Origin: JAAOZP01 sp038848185
GTDB taxonomy: Archaea; Thermoproteota; EX4484-205; JAAOZP01
DNA: 64,000 bases
Direction of reading: 5' to 3'
Assembly (NCBI GenBank): GCA_038848185.1
Contig: JAWCNV010000001.1
Location: forward strand, 62,001-126,000
The notes beneath the pieces were generated by a model, which did no database searches, had not been told where the DNA came from, and was given only the letters and a program-made list of their open reading frames with translations. Every line of letters starts with the position of its first letter. Position 1 is the stretch's first letter. Below are positions 46,786 to 56,268 of this stretch, one piece after another. The position numbers and the translations under genes were made by a program.

Positions 46786-48882
46786 ATGAAAAGATGCCCT
46801 ATTGTAATGTTGCTAATCGCTTTTGAAGTCATCATGCTGATGCTTAACGTTAAAGGTATTGAAGCGAGTTATAAGGGCGAAACTATAAGGATTAAGATAG
46901 ATGGTTCCATTGAGCCGAGTAATGCACCCATAAAGAAAGACGGGAACATTTATACTTTGACTGATGATGTTGAAATAGTTTCTAATGATGGAATAGTTGT
47001 TGAAAAGGATAATATCATTATAGATGGAAATAGTCGTTTGCTCAGGAAAATAGGCGAAGGACAGGGCATATATTATTGTGGAATACGCTTAGAAAACAGG
47101 AAATACGTGAAGGTAAGAAACGTGCAAATTCGGAATTTTGGAATCGGCATTTATCTTCAGAATTCATCAAACAATGAAATAAGCAAATGTAACATAGAAG
47201 AAAACCGATATTACGGAATTTATCTTACGCGTTCTTCAAGTAACGAAATAATTGAAAACACTATAAATAAGGATAGGGCAGGTCTCTGGCTTATCTGCTA
47301 CTCTAACAATAATAAGGTAACCAAAAATAGGTTCATCGATTGCAACCTATTTGTAATATCCAACCATAACAGTGTTATTGATAATACTGTCAACGGAAAA
47401 CCACTAATCTATATTGAAGAAGAATCAGGCAAAACTATTAGCAACGTTGAAGTGGGACAAATAATACTTGTTGGCTGTAGCAACATAATTGTTGAGAACC
47501 TTTGGATTTCAAATACAAGTGTTGGAATTGAGCTGTGGGAAACGAAAAATAGCATTATAAGAGGAAATATTGTAGAGAACAATTGGTGGGGCATCTACCT
47601 CGGTAATTCATCAAACAATAAGATAATCGAGAATGATGTAAGAAACAATAATGATTGCGGCATCCTTCTCGTATTTACATCTTTAAATAATGAAGTAACT
47701 ATGAATAATATTAACAACAATAACTATGGAATATGGCTTGCTGAGTCCTCGAACAATAAAATTCACCATAATAACTTCATTAATAATAGAAAACAGGTCT
47801 TCATTAAGCAATCAATAAACACTTGGAATGATGATATTATAGGAAACTATTGGAGCGACTACAAGGGTTTTGATTCAGACAACGATGGAGTTGGAGATAT
47901 TTCTTACATCATAGATGATAACAAGGATAAGTATCCTTCAATGAATCCTTGGTTCTCTGTAAGTATTTCAGCTCCTTACGGAACTATAACTTTCCGTTCA
48001 ACTCGTCGTGGTGATTTTTGGCGTTATGGAACTACGACAGCTGAGGGATGGCTTAGCAAGAGTTCAACTCTAACGATTTCTATTTCGCCAACTCAAATTG
48101 ACTATGATAATGGGACAAGAATTGTATTCTCGGGCTGGTATGAAAACGGCAATCTTTTAAGCAAAGAATCTCAATATTCCGTTAACGTTACAAAAAACTT
48201 CGAGATAACTGCCGCATGGGATATCCAGCATCTCATTACGGTCTCATCATCATATGGCATTCCGACCGGCGCATACTGGCAAAAAGAAGGCTCGATAATC
48301 ACTATTTCAATACCTCAAACCATTGTTGATTATGGCAACTATACTAGGAGAGTATTCAAGGGTTGGTTTGAAGAGGGTTCCCTGGTAAGTAGTGGACAAA
48401 GCATTTCCGTAAAGGTAGATAGGCCGAGAAAGATAGTTGCGAATTGGGATACGGAGTATGAAGTTAAAGCTTTAAGCGAGAAAGGAACTCCAGTTGGTTC
48501 CGGATGGTATAAGTTTGGAGAAATAGCGATAATTTCAATATCTTTAACTCGAGTCGAAGAATTCTTAGTTAATCATATCTTTGAAGGTTGGAAAGCCGAT
48601 GGAAAATTATTTCAACCTCACCCCACATATTCGTTTATTGTAGATAAGCCAGTTACTTTGGTTGCAAGCTGGAGGACTGAGCTTAATGTCATTAACCTTA
48701 CCCTGGTAATCGGAGCCTTTACAATCGTGTTCTTAACTTTAACTGCAGTCTTAAGTTACAAACATTACAAAGAAGAGAAGGAGAAACGTCGCAAAGAAGA
48801 AATGGAGAAAATGACGGAATACGTCGATGAGAGAATAAGAAAGGTTAAAGAATTCTTAAGGAAACTGGAGGAAGAGACTTAA
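46786..48882 (+). CDS. NosD-like beta-helix surface protein with InlB-like repeats and membrane anchor
   Basis: About 698 residues from ATG 46786 (GTG 46750 is also possible). A signal peptide (CPIVMLLIAFEVIMLMLNV) precedes a right-handed parallel beta-helix (about 50-390) built of NSSNNEI/GIYL-type turns, as in NosD and PbH1 proteins. Three ~75-residue InlB-like repeats follow (GWYENG, GWFEEG, GWKADG each ending in an AxW strand), then one membrane helix and a short cytosolic tail (EYVDERIRKVKEFLRKLEE). The tail is the shared C-terminal helix of this island. It is presumably a cell-surface binding protein linked to the cytoplasm. Confidence 0.78.
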   Translation: MKRCPIVMLLIAFEVIMLMLNVKGIEASYKGETIRIKIDGSIEPSNAPIKKDGNIYTLTDDVEIVSNDGIVVEKDNIIIDGNSRLLRKIGEGQGIYYCGIRLENRKYVKVRNVQIRNFGIGIYLQNSSNNEISKCNIEENRYYGIYLTRSSSNEIIENTINKDRAGLWLICYSNNNKVTKNRFIDCNLFVISNHNSVIDNTVNGKPLIYIEEESGKTISNVEVGQIILVGCSNIIVENLWISNTSVGIELWETKNSIIRGNIVENNWWGIYLGNSSNNKIIENDVRNNNDCGILLVFTSLNNEVTMNNINNNNYGIWLAESSNNKIHHNNFINNRKQVFIKQSINTWNDDIIGNYWSDYKGFDSDNDGVGDISYIIDDNKDKYPSMNPWFSVSISAPYGTITFRSTRRGDFWRYGTTTAEGWLSKSSTLTISISPTQIDYDNGTRIVFSGWYENGNLLSKESQYSVNVTKNFEITAAWDIQHLITVSSSYGIPTGAYWQKEGSIITISIPQTIVDYGNYTRRVFKGWFEEGSLVSSGQSISVKVDRPRKIVANWDTEYEVKALSEKGTPVGSGWYKFGEIAIISISLTRVEEFLVNHIFEGWKADGKLFQPHPTYSFIVDKPVTLVASWRTELNVINLTLVIGAFTIVFLTLTAVLSYKHYKEEKEKRRKEEMEKMTEYVDERIRKVKEFLRKLEEET

Positions 48883-49052
48883 TATTAAGAATCCTCTATA
48901 TAGCTTTCTTGGATAAAAATAGTAAACAATAAAGCTTTGAAATAGCTTCACCGAAGCTACTTATGAAAGGGCTTAGGAGATGAGACTAGAGCTTAATGCT
49001 CTATTATTGTTGAAAAAAAAACTGTTAAAGCGGCGAAAAACTTATTATCATG

Positions 49053-49064
49053 CTATTTATAATC
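49053..49064 (+). promoter_or_regulatory. TATA-like box of the receptor-like kinase gene
   Basis: CTATTTATAATC is centred about 24 bases before ATG 49081, consistent with a leaderless transcript. The rest of the ~200 bases upstream holds no other clear feature. Confidence 0.45.
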
Positions 49065-49080
49065 GTAAATAAGAGTAAGG

Positions 49081-51936
49081 ATGTTCATAGGATCCCCAAA
49101 AATATGTGTAGCATTAACTTTAATCTTATTGTTTGCCAGCGGCTGTTTGTTTATGCTACAGGTTCAAGCTTCTCCAGAGGGAGTTGAAGAGGTCCAGACT
49201 GAAATAAAACTGTCTACTATGGATGGGTGGTCCGGAGGGTCGAAATTAGGCACTAGCGGATACTTTAAGAGAGAAGGTGATTTAAAAGAGGCATGGATTA
49301 ATTTAAAATTCGATCTCCCTTCATATATTTCTAATATATTTTCATCAGCCCTTTACATTCGTCTCTATGCTTATGCCCGATCAGAATACTGGGCCTCGGG
49401 TCCTACTATATCTGCGTACATTAGAAAAATCGAGTTAAACGGATATTCTATTGTCCGTGATTATCTTTTTGCTAATTTTGATTCTGCAAGTAAGAATGCA
49501 TATGCTGATACATGGATTAAGTGGGAAATCCCTTTAGAATACTTACGTTCAGGATCTAATTCTTTATCCATTGAAATGGAGTTGAAGTGCACAGGTTACG
49601 ATTATTTTGCAGGAGCGGGAGCAAATTCTGAATTCTATATTTATGATGTGTCATATATAATGTTAATCAAAGAGATTAGAAAATTTACTATAAGCTTTAC
49701 ATCTGAGCCGAAGGTTCAGAGCATCATTGTCGATGGTGAGCAATACACTCTCGATAAACTACCTTATTCATTTATTTGGGAAGAGGGTTCTATTCATACT
49801 TTCTCCATTCCCAAAACTTTGATTACTACCACAGATAATCGGACGAGGTATATATTTGCGGGCTGGAGTGATGGTAATATGTCGACCTCTAGGACAATAA
49901 TGGTCCTGAATTCCGCTTCCTACGTAGCTAAGTTTAAGACTCAGCATTATGTAGATGTTTACTCTGAACACGGTACGGCTTTCGGTAGTGGTTGGCATGA
50001 CTCGGGTTCAACGGTCACTATCTCAGTTACCCCGGATACTATTAATTTCGGAAATGGGACTAGAATAGCCTTTAAATCTTGGACAGGAGATTTCTCAGGC
50101 TCCTCGGCTATTGCCAACATCACCGTTGATTCTCCAAAGACTATTAGAGCAACCTGGGGGCTTCAGTATTACTTATCCCTTGACTCAGAGTACGGTACTC
50201 CCCAAGGTGAAGGTTGGTATTCTCCCGGCCAGGTTGCTACTGTTTCCATCTCCTCTACTATAGACGTTGGAAACGGGATTAGGAAGGTTTTTGTAGGATG
50301 GGTTGGCGACTATTCTTCCAACGATAATGCTTTAAGTATTGCTATAAATCGACCGATGTCCCTGACGGCGAAATGGAAGACGCAGCACTTTCTAAAAGTG
50401 GAGACGCCCTATGGTAAGGCTGTTGGTGAGGGCTGGTATGACGAAGGCTCAACAGCATATGCACGTCTAGAGAATACTGAGGTTGAGGAATTCTTTGTAA
50501 TCATCAGATATTTTACTCGCTGGTCTGGGGACGCTTCTGGGGATAAGGCGGTTTCCGATGCGATATACATAGATGCCCCGAAGACCGCTATTGCCGTCTG
50601 GGGGTGGAAGCCGAATCCGCTCGTTGTCAACATAGGTATACTTGCCATCTGCATCGTTGTTGCTTCCATCCTGCTTACCCGTGTGCCAGTCAAACAGGCA
50701 GGGGTATCGCTTGTTCGAAAAACAGCATCTACGTTGAAAACTGCTCAGAGAATAAAAACTAAGCCGAAAGCTGAGGAAGAAAAACCAAAGGAGACGGAGA
50801 AGCTTCCCCCGCCGCCTCCCATGGGAAAGTATGTGGTGATGGAGGCCTTAGGTGAAGGTGCTTTCTCAATTGTCTATAAGGCTAGGGAGGAAAATACTGG
50901 GAGGCTGGTGGCTCTGAAAGTACCTAAGAAGAGTAAGGAAGCTGAGGAGCTGTTCATGAAGGAGGTGAATCGTCTAGAGGAGCTTGGGGGAAAGATACGA
51001 CATGAGAATATTGTTGAAACCTACGACTTCGGCTTGAGGCCTGAGCCATACATAGCCATGGAGCTTTGTGACAGCAACATAAAGGAAGCTAAGCTTAGTG
51101 ACGATGAGCGTCTAGAAGTTATGCTGGAAGTAGCTGATGCGCTGATCTATGCTCATGGCAAGGGTATTGTTCACGGGGATATAAAGCCAAGCAACATACT
51201 TATTAGGGGAGGCATTCCTAAGATAGGTGACTGGGGTTTTGCCTATACTCCTGAGTACGCAGCCCCGGAGATCTTTAAAGGCGAGGAGCCTGACGAGAGG
51301 AGCGATATCTGGAGTTTTGGAGTCACGTTCTACGAACTGTTGAAAGGGTTCAACCCGTTCTCCGGGAAAGACGTTTTCGAAATACTGGAGAAGATGGAGA
51401 GGGAAGTGGATTTCAGTGGACTAGGGCGGTTTGAGAGCGTGATTAGAAAATGCCTGTCTGTAGACAACAGGTATAATAGTTTCGAAGAGGTTAAGAAGGA
51501 TTTGGCTGGTTTGAAGAAGGCCAGCCGGACGATTGGGAAGGATATGATGCTGTATGCATTTGACTCACTATGTACAAGCATAAGTTCAGACAATGTTGAA
51601 GAAGTTAACAGGGAATTCAGAATGCTTAAGGAGTATATGTTGCTACCGGGCTTCGTAACAGACGCTATGAGGATAATCTGGGAGATTAAGCTAAAGACGA
51701 GGGAGGAGATGACATACAGCTTCCTTGAAGCAAACTATAATGAGTTGCTTAAACACCTAGATCAGTATGGGAGGGCTTTCGAGACTGATGATGATATAGG
51801 CGGAGTCGTTAGGAGGGTCTTGGCTGAGATGAAGAATGAAACTGTCCCGGAGAAGGACAGGGAAGCCATACGGAGAATCTTCTGTGAAAGGTCTCTGGCT
51901 AAACTCAGAGAAATCCTGATTACAACCATGCTCTAG
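49081..51936 (+). CDS. Receptor-like Ser/Thr protein kinase with extracellular InlB-like repeats
   Basis: 951 residues. Signal peptide (~1-30); an extracellular beta-rich domain (~40-200) shared with the 52199-54268 protein; about four InlB-like repeats (~200-505) of the form GxGWYxxG...GW...AxW; one membrane helix (~515-533). A linker leads to a cytosolic kinase domain from ~581: GEGAFSIVYKA, VALK with Lys613, HGDIKPSN with Asp700, DWG with Asp717 (in place of DFG) and APE ending at Glu730. Only about 12 residues separate DWG and the APE glutamate, so the activation segment is very short. A helical ~120-residue C-terminal domain is unassigned. It probably senses something outside and phosphorylates cytosolic partners. 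Confidence 0.85.
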   Translation: MFIGSPKICVALTLILLFASGCLFMLQVQASPEGVEEVQTEIKLSTMDGWSGGSKLGTSGYFKREGDLKEAWINLKFDLPSYISNIFSSALYIRLYAYARSEYWASGPTISAYIRKIELNGYSIVRDYLFANFDSASKNAYADTWIKWEIPLEYLRSGSNSLSIEMELKCTGYDYFAGAGANSEFYIYDVSYIMLIKEIRKFTISFTSEPKVQSIIVDGEQYTLDKLPYSFIWEEGSIHTFSIPKTLITTTDNRTRYIFAGWSDGNMSTSRTIMVLNSASYVAKFKTQHYVDVYSEHGTAFGSGWHDSGSTVTISVTPDTINFGNGTRIAFKSWTGDFSGSSAIANITVDSPKTIRATWGLQYYLSLDSEYGTPQGEGWYSPGQVATVSISSTIDVGNGIRKVFVGWVGDYSSNDNALSIAINRPMSLTAKWKTQHFLKVETPYGKAVGEGWYDEGSTAYARLENTEVEEFFVIIRYFTRWSGDASGDKAVSDAIYIDAPKTAIAVWGWKPNPLVVNIGILAICIVVASILLTRVPVKQAGVSLVRKTASTLKTAQRIKTKPKAEEEKPKETEKLPPPPPMGKYVVMEALGEGAFSIVYKAREENTGRLVALKVPKKSKEAEELFMKEVNRLEELGGKIRHENIVETYDFGLRPEPYIAMELCDSNIKEAKLSDDERLEVMLEVADALIYAHGKGIVHGDIKPSNILIRGGIPKIGDWGFAYTPEYAAPEIFKGEEPDERSDIWSFGVTFYELLKGFNPFSGKDVFEILEKMEREVDFSGLGRFESVIRKCLSVDNRYNSFEEVKKDLAGLKKASRTIGKDMMLYAFDSLCTSISSDNVEEVNREFRMLKEYMLLPGFVTDAMRIIWEIKLKTREEMTYSFLEANYNELLKHLDQYGRAFETDDDIGGVVRRVLAEMKNETVPEKDREAIRRIFCERSLAKLREILITTML

Positions 51937-52198
51937 TTTTGATAATGAAGCCATGGAAAATGAGAATTCTGGTAAGGTCTTAACAATAGCGCACGCTCTA
52001 GCCTAAGTGCATGTAAACAATTATCTATGACGTTTGGAAGAATTTTACCTCACAAGGTAACTTTATATTCTTTACAACATCTATTAATTTCTCAAGGAGA
52101 AGATCGCTGTTGGAAATCTTTAGCACTGATTATTCCGTCTAACAACTTTATGGCCATTATTACATTAGCGTGTGGCACGGAATATTTTTAAAAGAGAG

Positions 52199-54268
52199 TT
52201 ATTTCTTGCTCCTCTTTCGTCGAGGCTTCTTTTTCTTACTTTCTTCCTCGATGGATTCTAGAAATCTTCTGATCTGAACAATTCTGTCATCTACGAATCT
52301 AATCATTTCCTCTTTTTTCCTTAAGCGCGTGCACGCATGTCTTTTTCTAGCAAGGGAAACTGTAATTATTGCAATTACAATGACAATAGTGGCCGCAATA
52401 ATATAAATGAGTTGAGTATAGTCCTTTCTCCACACCACCTCAATATTTCTCGGGCCGTCAATACAAATTTCAACAACACCTTCTGTAATAATTTTATCAA
52501 TATTTTTTAATCCTTTGAAGTCGACAAAGATACCTTGAACTAAGAATCCCGATACAGTACTCTTTAGACGAAGAGTAACCACAGTGCCTTCATCATACCA
52601 TCCCTCAACGTTTTCACCGATTTCACCGAATTCTGAATCAACTTCTAAATAGTACTGCGGTATAAAAATAGCTTTTATGTATTGATCCCCATTGACGTTT
52701 ACAACTCTTTCTCTAGTAGACATGTCATCATTCCATTTGCTAAATCTATATCTCTTCCCATTAACCTCACTATTATAATATTCCTCTACTTTAATAGTGT
52801 GAACCGTGGATTCGTTCCAGTGACGGACTAAGGGTAATCTAGTTGCATCTATAATGTCTTGATCAACCTCCAAGTATATTGTTTTTTCCTTCAAATTAGT
52901 GTCGATAGTAATTTTGTAAAAAACGGGAACCACTTCAAATCCTACTATGTTGCTGCTTGCAGGACAAAACTTCTCATCGCCATCCCAAAAAGCTTGTGCT
53001 GACCATGATCCAGAAAACTCGGGCGTGAAAATGATTTCATAATTACCATTAGCATCAGACATAACTTCCTTAGTTATGTTTTCTCCCCTGGGAGAGTAAA
53101 GTTTAACATTTAATTCAACAGAATACCCCGGAGGCGGAGTTATCTGGCCGTAAATTCTCAGAGCCTCGCTTCTAACCAGTCTACTTTCAGAGATATGACA
53201 GGAGATAGAGCTTGAAACCCCAAACAATGCTGTTATTGAAATTGGCATGTCTAAAAAAGCAAACGTAATAGTGTCATTTTTTGAAGATATATGGCCTCTC
53301 CATTCCCTAAAGACATATCCAGGAGAAGGCCATGCAGTTATAGTAAGTATTTTCCCCTCGTCATACCATCCGCTGTCTAGAGACACGGTGCCAGCCCCCT
53401 CAGGCGCAACATTTACTTCAACATAATGCTGCTTAAAGTATTGGAAAACATGGCTCCCCCCGCAACTAACTGTAATCGTAGGTGTTGGACAGTAGAATCT
53501 AGATTTAGAACCTATCGAAATCACCTGGTCAACACTAATTATGTTAGAACCTATTAGCTCAGAAAAATTGTATTTTTCGCCTCCTCTTACAGATGAAATT
53601 TTTTCTTCATTTAAATATAAGTTGGTTGAAACCTCCTTCAACCCTGCAACAGATATTGCATATGAGTAAAAATCACGCGTTATTGATATGTACGATATAT
53701 CATACATATAGAACTGTGAATCATAACCAACGACTTTTAATTTAATATTTATAAAGTTTCTGCCTTCATAAAGGTATTCTTTAGCAATTGTCCATGAGAT
53801 CCACTCATCTCTTTCGCCAGCCCAATATATAAAAGACTTCGTAAACTCTTGGTCATTTACAATGACATATCCGTTTATTTGGACTTCGTCGATTACTGCA
53901 GTAGTTATCACGAACGGTTCAAATGGACATTTAGCGTAAAGCCGAAGATATAATTTAGCAGAAACAATATGATCTGAAAGAATAAATCCTAAAGTAATCT
54001 CAAAATTTCTATATTGCTTAACATCGCTTTGTTCAATACCGATCCTAGAATATCCTGAAGGCCAGCCTTCCATCGCTCCGAGATTGATTTTTTGTTCCTT
54101 TTCTGAGGCGTATGATATTACATATGTATTTGAAAAATAAAAAAGAAGAAGTATTAATGTTAAAAAACAACAATAGGCGTATCGGCTAAAAGAAGCCGAT
54201 AAGTAAATGCATGTGCTCAGCCACTTTCCATGACGTATTCGAATTATCGGTAAACTTTGTTTTCCCAT
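52199..54268 (-). CDS. Surface protein paralogous to the kinase ectodomain, with membrane anchor and shared tail
   Basis: About 689 residues from ATG 54268. An N-terminal hydrophobic segment (YCCFLTLILLLFYFSNTYV) precedes a domain (LGAMEGWPSGYSRIG ... FYMYDISYISITRD) homologous to the ectodomain of the receptor-like kinase. InlB-like repeats (DSGWYDEGKILTITAWPSPG; EGWYDEGTVVTLRL) flank an Ig-like domain (PPGYSVELNVKLYSPRGENI). A C-terminal membrane helix (IYIIAATIVIVIAIITVSLA) precedes a cytosolic tail (EEMIRFVDDRIVQIRRFLES) ending in a very basic stretch. It may share a ligand with the kinase and act as its co-receptor. TTG 54283 is a less likely start. Confidence 0.75.
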   Translation of the reverse strand: MGKQSLPIIRIRHGKWLSTCIYLSASFSRYAYCCFLTLILLLFYFSNTYVISYASEKEQKINLGAMEGWPSGYSRIGIEQSDVKQYRNFEITLGFILSDHIVSAKLYLRLYAKCPFEPFVITTAVIDEVQINGYVIVNDQEFTKSFIYWAGERDEWISWTIAKEYLYEGRNFINIKLKVVGYDSQFYMYDISYISITRDFYSYAISVAGLKEVSTNLYLNEEKISSVRGGEKYNFSELIGSNIISVDQVISIGSKSRFYCPTPTITVSCGGSHVFQYFKQHYVEVNVAPEGAGTVSLDSGWYDEGKILTITAWPSPGYVFREWRGHISSKNDTITFAFLDMPISITALFGVSSSISCHISESRLVRSEALRIYGQITPPPGYSVELNVKLYSPRGENITKEVMSDANGNYEIIFTPEFSGSWSAQAFWDGDEKFCPASSNIVGFEVVPVFYKITIDTNLKEKTIYLEVDQDIIDATRLPLVRHWNESTVHTIKVEEYYNSEVNGKRYRFSKWNDDMSTRERVVNVNGDQYIKAIFIPQYYLEVDSEFGEIGENVEGWYDEGTVVTLRLKSTVSGFLVQGIFVDFKGLKNIDKIITEGVVEICIDGPRNIEVVWRKDYTQLIYIIAATIVIVIAIITVSLARKRHACTRLRKKEEMIRFVDDRIVQIRRFLESIEEESKKKKPRRKRSKK

Positions 54269-54285
54269 GGCTTGCGTTGCCAACT

Positions 54286-54295
54286 AAATATAAGG
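54286..54295 (-). promoter_or_regulatory. TATA-like box of the surface-protein gene
   Basis: On the minus strand CCTTATATTT is centred about 22 bases before ATG 54268. Further upstream, GAAGCACACGCTA resembles the element found before the TPR gene at 56198-56218. Confidence 0.4.
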
Positions 54296-54399
54296 CGACC
54301 GTTATTTAAGTATAACTATCTAGCGTGTGCTTCAAGCAATACGATAAAATAAACAGCCTTGAGAATATGAAATCTTAGTTACTACTCGTCGACAGAATA

Positions 54400-55104
54400 T
54401 CATTCCAAACTCTTTAAGAATTCTTTTATCTTTGCTATTTTCTTATTGATATCCTCCCTTATCTTTTCTTCAGGATCAATTTTTGGTAGGTATGTTAGTT
54501 TTCTTCTTTCTGATTCTGTCTTAAACCCGTTCTTGACGGCTTCCGCCCACCACTCGATTGCTACGATTCCTTTCCACTTCGGGTTCCAAATTTTCTCAGC
54601 ATACCCGTTCTGATCGCTTAACAGGTTGAAGGCTTCACTGCCAATATGAAGTGTTACTAAAGCACTCTCAACCGCTTTACTGTTAGACGAGACTCTTACC
54701 AGAAACCTTATCGGAGTAGCAAGTCAAACGTTATCCGCCGGCTCCACGAGCTCCACCCTGTAAGATGGATAGGGTTGCCTCCATCTTAATCCAAGAATGC
54801 TGCCAACGACGCATAGGATAGAACCTATGATAAAGCCTCCTCCGATGAAGAGAACCATGATCGAGAAGAATAGGATGATGATCGAGCCTCTCCTAACCTT
54901 ATTCTCATCTACTGAATTGATCATGGTGCTACCGATAAGTATCAATATCATTCCGACAAGTATCATTATTCCAGCATAGATAGGAAACCAGCTGAAATAG
55001 AATATTAAATTGATAGATATTATTATATAGTAAAAACCCTCAAAGAGAATTAGGAAAGCTCCAATTAACGATGAGATAATTGTTATAGTCGGTTTCTCAT
55101 GCAT
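54400..55104 (-). pseudogene. Four-helix membrane/Ig-like protein with in-frame TGA
   Basis: ATG 55104 starts a 126-residue frame with about four membrane helices, ending VELVEPADNV at TGA 54726-54724. The same frame continues without interruption for ~107 codons: an Ig-like domain (TPIRFLVRVSSNSKAVESAL, IEWWAEAVKNGFKTESERR) and the island's C-terminal tail (EEKIREDINKKIAKIKEFL), stop at 54402-54400. The downstream part aligns with residues ~200-317 of the neighbouring 56269-57222 protein, where the TGA position corresponds to arginine. A CGA-to-TGA nonsense change is the simplest reading. A TATA-like CTTATAAAAAG sits 24 bases upstream. Readthrough is possible but unproven. Confidence 0.7.
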
Positions 55105-55214
55105 ATGTAAAGCGATGTTTACCTTTTTATAAGTTTTACTACTTATAGACTTTTAAATTATCATGACTCTGATATTCCTCTATCTAGAAACCTGATGCCT
55201 AGAAAAGTAACTGT

Positions 55215-56168
55215 CTATGTGCTTTGTTCTAATGTTTTTACGTGTCTCCTTACTTTACTGCTGGTTTCATCTATCCATTTCTCCATTTCCACTTTAATCC
55301 TTTCCTCCATCTTAGCTCTTAATGTTGAGATTTCTCCAATGATTTTATCGATATCTCGCCCTTCTTTCAACCTTTTCTCTATTGTGAATACTTCGAAGCC
55401 CAAGTCGCTTATGTTGAAAGACTTCAACTCTTCTTTGAGCTTTTCAAGCTTGCCTATTGCTAACTCGCTGGTCCTCTTCTGCAATTGAGACACGTATTCT
55501 CCAATCTCCTCGATCTTATCCAGATCTCCCAATCTGCCCTTTAAAGAGGAGACCTCGGCTTCGATCTTCTCTAGACCCAATACGTTTGCCTCTCTCTCAA
55601 GCGTACTTATCCTCTGAACTATTTGCTCAAATCTTTCTAAAACATTTCTAACGTGATCAATATCTTCCATTTTAAGCTTTTCAAGGCCAGAAACATTATA
55701 GCCCTCTTTCCTCCACTTTTCCCTCTTCGTTTGAAGGTCTCGCAATGTTCGAACCTCTTCCCTAAGCGCACGCACTTCCGCATAGTTCGGTTTTATCATT
55801 ATAGCCTCATCATAGCATTTCAACGCTTCCTCAATCCTTCCGAGAGAATAAAGTACCGCACCTTTACTGCTCCACGCTTCCGCATAGTTCGGTTTTATCA
55901 TTATAGCCTCATCATAGCATCTCAACGCTTCCTCAATCCTTCCGAGACGGTGTAACGCGAGACCCTTATTGTACCACGCTTCCACATAGTTCGGTTTTAA
56001 TTGAGTGGCTCGGTCAAATATTTTTAAAGTAATCTCATAGGCTCCCTTTAACCAAAATGAAACACCGATATCGATCAAAGCCTCTGCATCATCGGCAATT
56101 TTTAACGCATCATCTATTTTACCCTCATTGATAAGATCAATTATTTTCACAGCCTCCTCATAGCGCAT
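55215..56168 (-). CDS. TPR and coiled-coil protein with shared C-terminal tail (copy 1)
   Basis: 317 residues. About three to four TPR units (~1-135) with near-identical repeats (GRIEEALRCYDEAIMIKPNY). A coiled-coil region with the WRKEGYNVSGLEKL unit (~150) and LEREANVLGLEKIEAEVSSL follows, ending in EMEKWIDETSSKVRRHVKTL. Compared with copy 2 (62771-63766) it lacks a ~45-residue block (KREWEGKISGWKERGYGLPV onward). Its last ~25 codons match the broken gene at 41496-43213 better, so it is a mosaic. A TATA-like box and a GC-rich element lie directly upstream. TPRs suggest a protein-binding adaptor. Confidence 0.82.
   Translation of the reverse strand: MRYEEAVKIIDLINEGKIDDALKIADDAEALIDIGVSFWLKGAYEITLKIFDRATQLKPNYVEAWYNKGLALHRLGRIEEALRCYDEAIMIKPNYAEAWSSKGAVLYSLGRIEEALKCYDEAIMIKPNYAEVRALREEVRTLRDLQTKREKWRKEGYNVSGLEKLKMEDIDHVRNVLERFEQIVQRISTLEREANVLGLEKIEAEVSSLKGRLGDLDKIEEIGEYVSQLQKRTSELAIGKLEKLKEELKSFNISDLGFEVFTIEKRLKEGRDIDKIIGEISTLRAKMEERIKVEMEKWIDETSSKVRRHVKTLEQST
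55474..56140. repeat. Near-identical duplicated block, copy 1
   Basis: This ~670-base block matches 63162-63828 in the same orientation with only scattered single-base differences by eye. It covers the TPR region and first coiled coil of both paralogous genes. The similarity falls off on both sides. Recent duplication or gene conversion is implied. Confidence 0.85.
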
Positions 56169-56190
56169 GCTATTAGCTTTTTTTAAGAAG

Positions 56191-56218
56191 ATTTAAACTT
56201 AGCGCGTGCCACAAGTAG
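56191..56218 (-). promoter_or_regulatory. TATA-like box plus upstream GC-rich element of TPR copy 1
   Basis: On the minus strand GTTTAAAT (56198-56191) lies about 26 bases before ATG 56168. It is immediately preceded by CTTGTGGCACGCGCTAA. The same arrangement is conserved before copy 2 (63905-63932), and GCACACGCTA occurs upstream of the surface-protein gene at 54268. Confidence 0.45.
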
Positions 56219-56268
56219 GATAGTTGAATATCATGAAAAGAAGCTTTTTATCCAGGTAAGGATCTTTT

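Noticed and set aside
38415..54726. Three in-frame TGA codons (38415, 41688, 54724) inside continuing frames, as if TGA were recoded to Trp or Sec
   Set aside because: TGA ends many intact housekeeping genes here (purD, purT, purE, purS, purL, the metal operon). Two of the three hosts also carry frameshifts, so nonsense mutation is simpler. No Sec insertion structure is visible.
55780..55930. Short direct repeats suggesting a CRISPR-like array
   Set aside because: They are codons of consecutive, nearly identical TPR units inside a gene, not repeats with unrelated spacers.
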